DNA of 64,000 bases from Myotis daubentonii (taxonomy: Eukaryota; Chordata; Mammalia; Chiroptera; Vespertilionidae). Below are positions 12,171 through 24,696 of this stretch, piece after piece (position 1 is the stretch's first letter; every line of letters starts with the position of its first letter). The translations under genes and the position numbers were made by a program. Location: positions 40,799,341-40,863,340 of the forward strand of contig NC_081844.1 in assembly GCF_963259705.1 (NCBI RefSeq), written 5' to 3'. The notes beneath the pieces were generated by a model. The model made no database searches. It had not been told where the DNA came from and was given only the letters and a program-made list of their open reading frames with translations.

Positions 12171-12400
12171 AAACAGCCCTCAGCCCCTCACCCAGACTGG
12201 CCAGGCACCCCAGTGGGGACCCCCACCCTGAAGGGTGTGTGACCAGCTGCAAACAGCCATCATCCCCTCACCCAGGCTGGCCAAGCACCCCAGTGGGGAC
12301 CCCCACCCTGAAGGATGTGTGACCAACTGCAAAAAGCCATCATCCCCTCACCCAGGCTGGCCAGGCACTCCAGTGGGGACCCCCACCCTGATCCAGGACA
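12171..12400. repeat. 80-bp tandem repeat, about 2.9 copies, inside Helitron
   Basis: Units start near 12171, 12251 and 12331 and share 'cccctcacccag', 'ggccaggcaccccagtgggg' and 'acccccaccctgaagg'. Spacing is exactly 80 bp. Confidence 0.92.
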
Positions 12401-12529
12401 CCCTTCAGGGCAAACCAGCCAGCACCCACCTGTGCACCAGGCCTCTACCCTAAATAGTAAAAGGGTAATATGCCTCCCAGCACCGGGATCAGTGGAGCCG
12501 CAAGGCCTCCAGGCAACGGGATCAGCGTG

Positions 12530-13095
12530 ACAGGGGGCAGCGCCCAAACCCCTTGATCGCCCTGCGGCTCTGTGTGTGACAGGGTGCGGCGCCCCAACTC
12601 CCCTATCGCCCCTACTCTGTTAGTGACATGGGGGAGCTCCTCACCCCACTAATAGGCCCTGCTCTGTGTGTGACAGGGGGGAGCTCCCCAACCCTCCTGA
12701 TGGGCCCTGCTCTGTGCGTGACAGGGGGGAGCTCCCCAACCCCCTGATCGATCCTGCTCTGTGCGTGACTGGGGGAGCTCCCCAACCCCCTGATGGGCCC
12801 TGCTCTGTGCGTGACAGGGGGGAGCTCCCCAACCCCCTGATCGACCCTGCTCTGTGCGTGACAGGGTACGGAGCCCCAACCTCCCTGATCGGCCCTGATC
12901 TGTGCATGACAGGGGGTGGCGCCACAACCTCCCTATCGACCCTGCCTTGAGTGTGACAGGGGGCGGTGACCCAACCCCCCAATCGGCCCTACCCTGAGCA
13001 TGACTGAGGGTGGCATCGCAACCTCCCAATCCACCCTGCTCTGTGCATGACAGGGGGCAGCGCCCCAACTCCCCAGTCGGCCCTGCTCTGAGCCC
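12530..13095. repeat. 44-49-bp tandem array inside Helitron
   Basis: About a dozen units with 'ccctgctctgtgcgtgacag' and 'gagctccccaaccccctgat'. Units around 12660-12860 are very similar to one another, which suggests recent local homogenisation. Confidence 0.88.
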
Positions 13096-13263
13096 GACCA
13101 AGGGCTGCACCTAGGGATTGGGCCTGCCCTCTGCCACCCGGGAGCAGGCCTAAGCCAGCAGGACGTTATCTCCCGAGGGGTCCCAGACTGTGAGAGGGCA
13201 CAGGCCGGCTGATGGACCCTCCTCCCCGCCGAGTGCACAAATTTTTGTGCACCGGGCCTCTAG

Positions 13264-15894
13264 TAAAAGAATAATGCCTATGAATGAAATAATGAATGAA
13301 TCGATAAGTGGATAAGCCAACCTGTGAAATAAAAATCAACAACAAATGCAAACAAGGATGGAGATAATAATTCAAAGGGACACAAAAACCAACTGAAAGA
13401 ACTTCCAAATAGCCAAAGCTGGACTATTCAACCAATAAAATAAAGATTATAACACAATTTATTAAGTAAGTGTTCATGAGAAAATAATGATATATGTAAA
13501 CGATTGAATAAATAAATAACTGGAGGAGACAGACATCGATAGAAATTAAATGATTTCAAATAATTTCTGTAGGTATCCCACCCACACACTACAGTAGGTG
13601 AAACATAACCCTCCATTCTTGAGGTATTGGCAGAGTGACTTTGTTCCAAAGAGCATATTTTTAAGGGGAGTGGGAAGGAGGTGACAATGTTATAGTGGAG
13701 AAACCTGACTAGCAAGATGATCAAGGTCTAAATTCATATTAATAACACATTGTGTTATTGCATAGCCTGGATATGATGTCACAGGAATGGCACTTTACCA
13801 CAGCGGTCTTCTTTCCCAAAATTCCTAACAGCAGACAAATCTTAATAGAGGGACATTTTATAAAATACCTAACCGGTGCTTCTCAGAACTGTCATGGTCA
13901 TCAATAACAAAAGAAGTGTGAGAAATTGTCACAGCTAGAGGAGCCCAAGGATACATGATGATTAAATGTAATGTATTCTAAAATGCATACTGGAATAGAA
14001 AAAAGACCTGAAGTAAAAATTAAGGAAATATTAATACAGTTTGGACTTTAGCTAATAACAACATATCAATATTACTTCATTAATTACAATAAATGAATTC
14101 TGCTAATGTAAGATGTTAATAATAGGAGACACTGTGTTCTGGGTTTATGAAAACTCAGTATTCTCTTTGCAACATTTCTACAATCTAAACTTATAAAAAT
14201 AAAGTTTATTTTAGCAATAAGTCTTTTAGCAATAATTTTGGAATTTTAACACTATTTATATTTCTTATATTATCATGTCTATCCATAAGCTGAAGTGCAT
14301 ACTTGTCTTTTCAACTCACAGCACTGTTGTCAACATTTCTCATTCTTTACTATGATGTATATTCATATAATTAATAACTGTGAAGTAAATAATGGGGAGA
14401 GATGGCATTGACTTTCTCTGTGTAGTACTAATTTGCATTTGGATGATGATAAAGTATTCATTTTAATTATTTTTATTTACCTACATGACTCAATACCATT
14501 TAAAATTCTAATGCACCAAGGAGCCTTTTTGTCAACTTGATCAAAAGAATAAATGCATTCAGCAAAATAAATTTGTGGAAGGGCAAATAAATTTGAATGA
14601 AATGAAAATTAAACTAGAACATCTCTTTATTAAACACATGAATAAGTAAATGAATCAGTCCTACTAATATAATTTTTTATTGTGATCCTATGTTATTATG
14701 CCTACAAAAAAGAGTGAATATGTTTATTTCACTGAGTTACAATAATAATCATTTGTTAAAAGATTGAAGGCTGATGTTAGTTTGTCCTTGTTTTACCTTG
14801 TGCGACATACCTGTTATGAATCAATACAATGTAGCATTAAAATTAATAAAGTCATTATTTTTTAAATGTTTGGTTTTCTAGCACTACTCCATTTTTTGAA
14901 CTAATAACCCTGGGTCCTCCTTCCTTAGAAAGATAGTAAGAATGCATAGTTGTTCAAATAGAATATCTTAAATTATATCACACTGTTGCTTTGGGGAATT
15001 AAATAAGATCTATCTACCAATGAACTAATGTATCACCTGAGCTTGCAATAGATAATTTCCAGAATGCCGAAATATCTCTTAGTTAACCTTGTGAGAAATT
15101 TTTTAGGTCAGGATTTATATGCAGTTTTGCAACATGTAAGATTAGGAGATTATTTGCGAATTTTGAGACACGAACAAGAGAATTAAGTCACTTCAAAAAT
15201 TTGAGCAAATATTCTTTTTTGTAACTAGACATACTTGTAACATAGCCTTTTTCTAGAATAGATAGTATAACGAAGGAGGGGGAAAAAAGGAAAAAAAAAT
15301 AACTTGAGAATTCCTGTAGTCTAATCTTTCTCATGTTTTTTGAGCAATTATTTATGCTTGAAAAACCTTTTCTTTTTGAGTCTGCCTATAATTTTCATTC
15401 AAAGCTAAAAGAATAAGTCCTTTCTTCTACATCCCAACCCTTTAATTATCTGAAGGTAATGGCTCTTCAGTTTCTCATACTAACATGATTATTAGCGACT
15501 TTATCATCCTACTCAGTCTCCTTGTATGAACAACCATTTTCAACTGTGATGTCAATAGCGTTCAACCAAATCACAGAAAGGCAACTTTACTCTCTTGTTC
15601 TGGAACCAATACTTCTGTCAAAGCAGTTACCCAAAACACTATGTTCTCACCTATAAAATCTGTTTTTTCCTTTTAAATTTTTAACTGTGTTGTGTGGCTT
15701 TAGAGGTGAAATAATTCACAAAGCCTCCCAGCTTTGTGGAGTATAAACAATCTAGCATCAAGGTTCTCATTATGTTTTTTAGAAAAATACCAAATAGTGC
15801 AACTGTGAGAAGGCCTGTTCAGCAGGTCTGGTTCTGCTGAATCTCAGATATGTTTTGTTTAGTGATTTCTTTTGTAATGTTTCCAGGTTCATGA
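13264..15894. other. No feature recognised (2.6 kb)
   Basis: AT-rich sequence. The only listed open frame is 98 codons on the minus strand near 13430-13720. No named repeat recognised. Confidence 0.5.
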
Positions 15895-15906
15895 TGAAAT
15901 GGTTTT

Positions 15907-16078
15907 TTATTTTTTATTTTTTATTTTTATTGAGAGAATCATTGATTGGCTGCCTTCAGCACGCCCCCTACTGGGGCTCCAGCCTGCAACCTGGGTGTGT
16001 GCCCTTGACTGGAATCAAACCTGGGACCGTTCAGTCTACAGGCTGACACTCTATCCACTGAGCCAAACCAGCCAGGAC
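15907..16078 (-). mobile_element. VES-type SINE, short
   Basis: Antisense copy with a perfect 12-bp TSD tgaaatggtttt at 15895-15906 and 16079-16090. It lacks the usual polypyrimidine stretch between body and tail, so it is shorter (172 bp) than its relatives here. Confidence 0.93.
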
Positions 16079-16090
16079 TGAAATGGTTTT

Positions 16091-16696
16091 GTTTCATTTA
16101 GTTATGCGTTAGGAACTCGACATTTTAAATAATATATTGGTTATATATCAATTTTTTGTATTCTAAACATTTTAGATCTGCTAATAATTCTATGACTTCA
16201 CATGTAGAGAGCTAGTTGATTTACTAAATTGACTAAAAATGTAAATTAAAAAGGAAGATAATACAAAGGAATACTTTTTAAAATAACCTTAAATGTTCTG
16301 GTGGGGGGGGGGAAGGAGGAGAGACATTATCCTTTTAAGACAAGAGTCTCCAATGGCAACTTGACTTCCAACACATACAGGTCAGGGTTCTTACTTTGTA
16401 GTGTTCTTGAGTTTACCTCATGACCTCCAAATGGTATTAATAAGGATTCCATAAAGAACTAAACTGTCATCATTCAACTGTCTAATTATAGCTTCCCACT
16501 AATCCTTGGTTTCTCATTCTATCTTCTTTTATTCAGTTAGGCAATGATTGTCCCCTTTAATAACTGGAGAGTGCTCTTCACAACATGGCATGCGGGGAAA
16601 ATTCTATAAATAATTTATAATGAATATGTGTTCTAAAAGGCAGTGGGTTTTAAAAGGTAACACTGCAGCTTGGGAATAGTCACAAGAAAATGAATG
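16091..16696. other. No feature recognised
   Basis: AT-rich, with a G run at about 16303. No coding signal. Confidence 0.5.
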
Positions 16697-16915
16697 TGTA
16701 GCATGTACTTACTATGTGTCCACCCCTATTATAAGGGCATTATCTTAATTTATTTAATCTTTAAAAACTCTCTTAGAGGCAACATAATTTGTATCCTTCC
16801 TTTTATTTGAGGAAACTGAGGCGCAGAGAATTCAAATGAGAGTTCAAGGTTACACAGCTATTAACAGGCAGAGCCAGAATTTATATGCCAGTAGCCTGGC
16901 TTCAGAACTTGGTTT
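16697..16915 (-). mobile_element. MIR SINE fossil
   Basis: Antisense MIR: 'tgaggaaactgaggcgcaga', 'aaggttacacagctattaac', 'ggcagagccagaattta'. Fairly well preserved. Confidence 0.75.
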
Positions 16916-16944
16916 TAACAACTACATAACGTAGATTTTTTTTT

Positions 16945-17165
16945 AAAAAAATTAAATTTATCAGGGTGGCATTGGTTAATAGAAGCATTTTGGCTTCAGT
17001 ATAGATTTCTATGATACAAAATCTGTATGTTTCACTGTGTGCCCACCACCCAACATCAAATCTTTTCCCATAACCATTTAATAGGCACCCTTTGCCCTAC
17101 CCCTTTTCCCCTGGCAACTGCCCCACTGCTATTTGTGTCCATGAGTTTTAGTTTTTTATCCCACA
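16945..17165 (-). mobile_element. Old L1 3' end, part 1
   Basis: 'atcagggtggcattggttaa', 'tgtgcccaccacccaacatc' and 'ctggcaactgccccactgct' are antisense L1 3' region of the L1MA/MB kind. It is interrupted by the Helitron at 17166 and resumes at 17549. Confidence 0.65.
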
Positions 17166-17548
17166 CTAGAGGCTCAGTGCATGAAAATTCATGCACTGGA
17201 GGGGGGGGGGGATGTCCCTCAGCCCAGCCTCCCCCTCTCACAGTCCAGGAGCCCTCAGGGGTGGGAGGCGACCCAGTGATCAGGGAAAGGCGAAGCCCCA
17301 TCACACCTCTGCTGCTGCCACTGCCGGCAGCGCAAGCCTCGGCCGGCCCTGATTACCTGAGCCCCGGGAGGCCCTGGGCAGCTGGGGGGCTGAGGGAATT
17401 GGGCACCGCCATCTTGTGGTTATGGGTGCCGCATTCTTTGAGGACAGGGCAGTCGATTAGCATATTCCCTCCTTATTGGCTGTGGACGCTGCCACCTTTT
17501 GCGACAGCATGAGGGTCAATTAGTATATTCCCTCTCTATTAGATAGGA
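17166..17548 (-). mobile_element. HeliBat-type Helitron, 383 bp
   Basis: The minus strand reads TCCTATCTAATAGAGAGGG at 17548 and ends in CTAG at 17166, preceded by a tgcatgaaaattcatgca hairpin. It sits between A and T. It belongs to the same subfamily as 39802-40529 but has about two subterminal 'attagcatattccctcc' units instead of about seven. Confidence 0.93.
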
Positions 17549-17745
17549 TCTCAGCAAAATCATTTAGTTCTTAGCTTCTCCCAAGTAGGATAGTATCTTC
17601 AAGGTCCATCCATGTTGTCACAAATAGTATTTCTAGCAAGACATGAAGACAAACAAAGTGTCCTGCCCTAGAGGATTCAATAAGAAAGATGTGGTACATA
17701 GACACAATGAAATACTATTCAGCCATAACATAACTTCTTAGAAAG
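17549..17745. mobile_element. Old L1 3' end, part 2, with an inverted 5' piece
   Basis: 17549-17635 continues the antisense L1 ('tcaaggtccatccatgttgt'). 17680-17745 has sense L1 text ('gatgtggtacatagacacaa', 'tactattcagccataa') normally just upstream of it. Opposite orientations suggest an old twin-primed (5'-inverted) insertion. Confidence 0.5.
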
Positions 17746-18119
17746 AGGTGTTGTATTGGCTCTGGCCAAAGATTTAGCTAGGTACAGGAAGCAAATACTT
17801 AAGCTCATCAGAAAAGGCTGCCAAAATTGGCTTTAAAAATCAAAAATCTGGAAGCTTCCTCTACTTGCTCACATCAATTTTCTCTTGCTCTTTCAGTAAA
17901 GGGCACTCCCACCCCCATCAACCCTATCACTGTGTCTCCTGACAATGACAGTGGTATCCCCACCAGGTTCCCCATTGCTCCCACTTCTCCTTCTAATGTC
18001 CATTCTCCACAGAGATCCAAAATAGGCTTTTCTAAACTTAATGCACATCATGCACTTTTTATTTAGAGACATTCAGTGAATTCGTTCATTACAGTTACAG
18101 TGAAATCAAAAGTGCTTAC
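17746..18119. other. No feature recognised
   Basis: A 79-codon frame (17827-18066) has no recognisable similarity and is probably chance. Confidence 0.45.
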
Positions 18120-18424
18120 CAAAGCTTAGGAGACCCTATACGATTTGGCTTTGCCCACTGCTAAGATTCTCTCACTTATTAAAACATGTTTTGTCTGCTC
18201 TGACATATATTCTCTTACACAAACATACAATGTTTCTCCCAGCCCCGGAATCTTTACTTTTGCTATCCCTCTGCCTGAGATGTTCTTTTAACAACTGTTC
18301 ATAGCATGGGTTTCTCTCATCATTCAAAACCTACTTCAAATGTCACTTATTCAAAAATGTCTGCTTACCCCAATCTTATCCAAAGTAGCCGCCCTCAGTC
18401 ACTACCAATCATGTCACTCTGTTT
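18120..18424 (+). mobile_element. L2 LINE 3' fragment
   Basis: 'tatccctctgcctgagatgt', 'aaaacctacttcaaatgtca' and 'aaatgtctgcttaccccaat' follow the L2 3' region in sense orientation. Confidence 0.6.
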
Positions 18425-18700
18425 TATCTTCTTTTGGGGGGCTGGGTGAAAAAGATGAAGGGATTAAGCAACAACAACAAAATGCTTTTTGACACAGATA
18501 ACACAATGGTGATTTCTAGAGGGAAAGGGGTGGGAGGAGTTAGAAGACGGTAAAGGGGGGGATAAATGGTGAAGGACTTGACTTGGGTGGTGAAGGAACA
18601 ATACACTACACAGATGATATAGTATAGAATTTTGCACCTGAAACCTAGATAATTCTATTAAGCCAATGTTACTCCATAAATTCAATAAAAGATGAAAACA
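18425..18700 (+). mobile_element. Old L1 3' UTR end
   Basis: 'aatggtgatttctagaggga', 'ggtggtgaaggaacaataca', 'gaattttgcacctgaaacct' and the terminal 'ccataaattcaataaaag' match the end of L1MA-type 3' UTRs. Confidence 0.7.
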
Positions 18701-18816
18701 ATATCACCAATTACTGCCTAAAATAGCTTCTTTTCCTGGTATTAACAGTGTAAATGCAAATTACTAACATAGTTATAAAGAAAATATATTCATCTACTAG
18801 AGGCTTGCTGAGACCA

Positions 18817-19084
18817 TCTATATACATAAAAGGCTAATATGCAGTGTCCCCTCAGGAGTTCGACCAGGAGAATGGGAGTTCAATTGCTTGCTATGATGGG
18901 CGCTAATCACCAGGGGGCGTGGAACATGGTGGGTGACCAGCAGCCACAGCAGGGTGCTGAGGGAGTGAGGGAAGGAGGAGGCAGGGGGGTGGGGAGGCAG
19001 GGAGGTGATGAACCTAATAGGCCCTGATCACTACCAGGCCTAGGGACCCTACCCATGCACGGATTTCGTGCACCAGGCCTCTAG
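18817..19084 (+). mobile_element. HeliBat-type Helitron, 268 bp
   Basis: Starts TCTATATACATAAAAGGC after A and ends gtgcaccaggcctctag before T. The 3' hairpin arm is mutated (tgcacggatttcgtgca). Internal text is a short GA/GC-rich filler without coding capacity. Confidence 0.88.
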
Positions 19085-20084
19085 TTCATTATAAAGGGAT
19101 ATGTTTTATCATTAAACACCTTGAGCACCAAATCTTGTCTTTTCCTCGCTGGGCCCTCCTTTCATTATGTTCTGTGATCTCCTGCTCTCTTCCTGCACCC
19201 ACATCCTTTGGACAGTGTTCTCTCAGATCATCATTGTTGACAAGCGGAATCAATGCCACTGCCCTGTGGAGGGCTAGAGTATTTACAAGGGCTTGTTCCA
19301 GCAGAATTAGAATGTATTTCTGCCCACACCCAGCTGAGACATTAAAAAATGCTTAACTGTTTTCTTGTTAGAAATTCAGCTCAAATTTTCCTTTCTATAT
19401 AATAAATTTCCAGATGTTCTCCTGATAGGCCCTGATCACCTGTGGAAAAACCAATGAGAGCCATATATTTGTAGTTGAGAAGCAAAAATGCATTTTGTAC
19501 ATATCTTATCATTTTAATGCATTTTAATCCATTGATGGTAGAGTTGGGAGGTGCAAAAGCATCCAGGGGTAGAGCTGCTGAGAGCTCCTATGGAGAAGAT
19601 GTGAAGAAATCTCTAGAACAAAGACAGCCAAGCAAAGAATAAACATCAAAGAGGCAGAGTAACTTCCCTGCTTCCCTTGTCTAAATCCTTCAGAGTGTAC
19701 TTCTGAGTTTGGGGGTAGGACTGGAAGTTGGAAGAGATAAAACAAAGAATCACAGTCTTCCCTTTGTCAGAACAGTCCTTTGACCTGGCTTCAATATCCT
19801 CAGTCTCACAATACTGCGGATTCCCAAGATGTCCCTCCGTGAACTAGGTCAGCCTCTGCCATCGTTTAAGTCACCCAGGACATCAAAAGGCCATACCTAT
19901 CCCCCAAAAGTGGGCTGTAGTACAAGTCTCTGGTTATGTAAGATTCATCTTTGTTGTGATATTATAATTATCATATTAGTAGGTAAAGCCTGCATCTGGA
20001 AACTTTTCAATACTATGTGCATTATTATGTAATTATCTTGATTAATTTTTCACATCTTCAATTTTTTCATGGACTTTATTATTT
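19085..20084. other. No feature recognised (1.0 kb)
   Basis: Open frames up to 73 codons at 19135-19356 and 19524-19745 have no recognised domain. Confidence 0.45.
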
Positions 20085-20210
20085 ATGCATTTCTATATGC
20101 ATTTATTAAACATGTATAATGTGCTGTACCTTATATTTGTTATGAAGAGACAATAATAAATATAATTTGTAAGCTTAAGGAGCTCAATTCTAGGGTTGGA
20201 AAAGGCATAT
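20085..20210 (+). mobile_element. L2 LINE 3' fragment
   Basis: 'gcatttattaaacatgtata', 'atgtgctgtacctta' and 'gcttaaggagctcaattcta' follow the L2 end weakly. Low identity. Confidence 0.4.
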
Positions 20211-21369
20211 ATTCCAGCAATGTAGTGTATCTAGGGGTTCTTAACAAGTTAGATGTGTGGGGTTAGGAGAAAATACTTGTCAATTTTTAGGGAACCAAAA
20301 TTTAGCATTTCCTTCAAGTAGGCCATAAAATACAGAATTAGTAGGACTGGAAATTTCTTCATCAGTAGAATTTTTTATTTCACATTGAAGTTGATGCAGC
20401 TATGTTGAAATATTTTTCAATCATCCCTTCTTTAAATTATAGTAGTTGCTAAATGAATCACTAGATATTGGTATTGAGTGAATTAGTAAAGGAGCACAAT
20501 AATTACCATATCACAAGCTTGATTTTTAAAAATATGTCAGTAACTCTATTTTAATATGTTTGCTTCCCTTTATAATTTTATGTATTTTATGTTACCCATT
20601 TTAAAACATTATTCTAAAAAGGGTCTGTAAGTTTTACCAGCCCACCATGTCTCTGTCTAAGAACTTCTGGTCTATGGTGATAATGTAACTTATTGTCCCA
20701 ACTCAAACACTTTTTTAAATGAAGGGATAATAATAATTATGCCCATAATAAGTAATAATTATTCATTAATATATTAGTGTAGCTAATAGTAAGTATAGAC
20801 TAGCTGAGATTATGAAGATATTTTTGGAGTTTACCTATCTTAACTCCAAAATAAGTAATAATAAAAGGCATTATTACCAACCAATAAACATGAAGAATAA
20901 GAAACAGGCATAGATTGAACTGAGTGAGACCACTATGTAATGTCTGTTTGCAGCCTCTGTCTGTCTCTCCCTTGAGTACCAGGCAGGTTGGATCAATGTA
21001 GTAAAACTGCCTGTTTAATTATAGACCAGATGACCACATGTTTACCATGCACTGAACATTTTAACAAACTATCCTGTAGTTATCACAATGGTGCAATTAA
21101 AAAAGAATTTTTGCATATAAATATAGATTTTTCTATATTTTTAATTCTGATCCTTTTTTAGGTTTCCTTTTCAGGACAAGTATATCCTATATTTAATAGA
21201 AAATTACACAAGTTCTAAACTCTAATTATACAGTTTTATATAAATTTTAATAGATGGATATACTATAGGACCTTCACATTAACTTAGTTTAAAAAATGTC
21301 TGCGAAGGTGCTAAACAATTGGAAACATTTCATAGAGAAGAGAAAAAAGTATATACTTTTAGAATCACA
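20211..21369. other. No feature recognised (1.2 kb)
   Basis: AT-rich, with no listed open frames and no nameable repeat. Confidence 0.5.
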
Positions 21370-21535
21370 TGGGTATGAGTGTCAAATGCCAATGATGCCA
21401 TTTGTTAGCTATAACATCCTGGGACAATGATATAATATCTTTGGACCTGATTCCTTCCCACTTTAAATGTGGGGGGATGGTTGTGAGAATTACATGAAAT
21501 AATTTAGAATAATTGCTTAGAATTCCGTCCAATTC
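21370..21535 (+). mobile_element. MIR SINE fossil
   Basis: 'gccatttgttagctataaca', 'ggacctgattccttcccact' and 'gtgagaattacatgaaataa' fit MIR sense order. Confidence 0.5.
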
Positions 21536-23663
21536 TTAAGAGATTGATATCTTATTACAAGAGTCTGTAATAATCATTCTTCATTTCCCCAATACTTTTT
21601 AAAAACACCATTACTGCTTAGTTCTTCATAATAAAAACCTTAAAGATTCCTTTATCTGATCTCTTCCACCAAATTTATGACATACTTATACCTCTTTCTT
21701 GACAAAGTTTACAAATTATTTCCTTTTTTTTCGACATTTCCACAATGACCACTCAAATGCAAGTACTCATATTTCATAAATTGTTGCAAACAGTTCCCAA
21801 TGCATTTTCTCCCATGACAACGTACCTAACTACTATCCACATTGTTGTATTCTTCTAATATTTAAAAATTTATCTCTCTTGTTATTTATCGTAAATTAAT
21901 GATATTCAATCTGACCTTCAAATATTAACATAACTTTACTTATTTCTGAACTAGTCAAATTATAAATGTTAGTATTGGAAAACTATATTGCCAAGCTTGC
22001 ACAGGACTTTATTCTGTTTGTATGCCCTATAATTTGCAATTTAATTAAATTTAAACATATTGTTCTCCACTCGGCCCATTTTGATTTTATTATATATGAA
22101 AATTACAGTCTTTTCAAATTGGCCTATTCAAATCACCTTAATGCAAAGACCACCAGTTTCTGTGCAAAATTTTTTACAAGATATGTGTTTACACTTATAT
22201 TACATAATAGTTAATATGTGACATGCATCAATAAAATGGGTTGATGTAGCTAAATAGGCCCCCTGAGACTCTCCATTAGCACTGAGTTTTTGCAGTTCAA
22301 GGACATGGCCACTAGATGGTAATCACAGATCACACTGATTTCACAAGTAAATTATCTAGATACCTATCTCAGGAATAATGTACCTCATGAAGCTATTTTA
22401 AAATTGTTATCCTCAAAATGATATTCATTTATGATTTATCATCTATGTATAAATCAAAAATTATATATATATATATCTACATCTCTAAGTATCTAAATAT
22501 ATAAACATACATATTTGGATAATATAAAATATATGAAATTATTTCAATATTTCAATGCTAATGTGATTATTATGTCATAAGTATAAAGGAATAATTAATT
22601 GTGTTGAAATAATCTTACTTGCCATTCTTTTATTTATTTATGCTATGACAAATATAATTCAAAAGACATTTAATAATAACTGCACTAATTTCTAGCTTTT
22701 TCTAAGATAAATTATTTGTCTTCATCTTGGGGTACAACCTCAAATTGGTCTGCTCATCATATCTGCAGACCAAAGTTCATATAATTACAATGACTTTGGT
22801 AAATTTGGAACTACTGGTCTTATTGCCAATGATGTTTTGAAGAATTGTAAGTATAGAAAGCAGGAAAGCTTTAAGGAAGCAAGATATGTACATTACATAA
22901 GAGAGGGTATGTTTCAGGGATGCCTCACTCTGCCTCCTGGTTCAAACTAATTAAAGTGTTTCCTGGTATGAAGGTTGCCATTCTTTTAAATTTGGGAAAC
23001 GAAGGCAAGGCACCAAATTAACCTCTGCTACTTTTTCCTCCACCCATTTCTTGAAACATAATGTCTTTTTCTAGCCAAGGTTGAGTTGGTACCAAGTGAG
23101 AACTGGCCATACCTTGTGCTTTTGCAGGAGAGTGGTGGCAGACAGTCAAAATTACAGTCTGACCATTCAACTAATGCCATAGTTTCTTTTCACAGTACTT
23201 ATCCCTTCAAGCACATTATTTTATTGTTCAGCTAAGTTTTCAAATTCCAGAACAGAGGTTCTACTTTCTAGCTCATGTAGCAACTAGCTGAATGCATAAG
23301 AGAGTTCATCTGTGTCTTGTTTAATAACAAGAATATTAATAAAGACTTTTATAAGCCCCAACCAATTATTTTCAAGAACTTTTAATAATAAAGTAAACAA
23401 TTAGGAGATAATTTTGTCTGTTTAATTTAAAAATCTTAATTTCTTATATTCTCCATAATTGACACTGATTTTTTTCTTTTTTTAATACATTTTTTGGGGA
23501 GGCAATGTAATGAGACAAAGCAGGCATTTCAGCTTCTCTTTCATAAAGTATGTTACTAATTCACATCCATAAAACATGCTTTCTAGCAGTAAAGAAAAAA
23601 ATAATTATCATTTGATGAGTATATATTTCCTTTCCAGCATTGTGTCAATCCTTTTATATGTAA
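21536..23663. other. No feature recognised (2.1 kb)
   Basis: AT-rich. The longest frame (82 codons, 21966-22214) is low-complexity and hydrophobic, with no recognised domain. Confidence 0.5.
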
Positions 23664-23806
23664 CTAGAGGCCTGGTGCATGAATTCGTGCATGGGTGGGG
23701 TCCGACTGGGGGGAGGGGCTGTGAGCAGTTGGCTGGCCAGACCCACCCCCTGGTCAAACTCCCAGTTGAGTGGACAATTTGCATATTAGCCTTTTATTAT
23801 ATAGGA
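23664..23806 (-). mobile_element. HeliBat-type Helitron, minimal 143 bp
   Basis: CTAG and a tgcatgaattcgtgca hairpin at the left, and the 5' terminus TCCTATATAATAAAAGGC (complement) at the right, between A and T. Little more than the two termini remain. Confidence 0.93.
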
Positions 23807-24696
23807 TACCTTATTGAATGCAACACCACTTTGGTTATCAATTTTTAAAGTGTTCCTCACTGAGCAACAATGCTAATGGCACTGTTGATATCATTCTCCT
23901 CTTGTCAAAAGGGAAAAAAAATTAAGAACAATTTCGTAAATATTGAGGTAGACTGGCAAAACAATAAGATAAATAACTTGTATGTTATCATGGAATTACA
24001 TTTGTATTTATGTGTATATTCAGATATATTCCTCTGAAATAAAATGAAGCAAAATAAAATTATATTATCTATGATATAATGCCCAGAATTATTTTTTTGC
24101 CATCTGCATCAGTGCTCAATTTCAAATGGCATTAAATTATGAAGGACACAATGGATTATGAAAGCAACTGTAAAATATTTTCTGGTACCATTTGTTTGTT
24201 CCATTCCAAAACTTGCTTTTTATATTGGTGAGATCTGCATTCACGAAAATAATTAGTTCCAAATACATATATAAAAAAGCACCATTCATGATTTACAAAT
24301 ATATATAAATGATTCAAGGTAATCAGATTTCTTTAATGCAAGTGAAATCAGTGTGCAGTCATGAGCAGCAGTTCTAAACTCTAACTTTAAATGAAAGATA
24401 ATTAAACCTGGGTCTTTTAACAACATGGAAAAAAATCAAGTTTGGGGAAGATTTTATTGTGTTCATTGCCACACATATTAGGGACACATCAATATAATTG
24501 AATATAATTCAAGCAGGCATTCAATTAAGCCCCTACTGCATCTAGCATATATTGAATTGATAGTTTCATCTAAATTACTGATGCTTTTGAAGACTTTAAC
24601 TATATGGATAAATAGCTAGTGATTACATTTCCCCAAATCCTTTACTGCCTGTTAGAATTTCAAAGTTGCTTAACTTCTCAGTGTTTTTATTTCTTA
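23807..24696. other. No feature recognised
   Basis: AT-rich, with no open frames listed and no nameable repeat. Confidence 0.5.

Larger units (their letters stand above)
11731..13263 (+). mobile_element. HeliBat-type Helitron, non-autonomous, 1.5 kb
   Basis: Starts TCCTATCTAATAAAAGAG after an A and ends with the gtgcac hairpin and gggcctctag before T. It is an inverted near-copy of 63-1477. It differs in having about three 80-bp units instead of two, and in the unit order of its 44-49-bp array. No Rep/helicase coding region is present. The open frames of 94-153 codons inside come from the arrays. Confidence 0.95.

Noticed and set aside
17027..17512. 161-codon open frame
   Set aside because: It crosses the boundary between an antisense L1 3' end and a Helitron, so it is a chance fusion.
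18797..18804. Isolated ctagaggc as another Helitron end
   Set aside because: Only eight bases match, no terminal hairpin follows (ttgctgagacc), and another Helitron starts 12 bp later. Too little to call.
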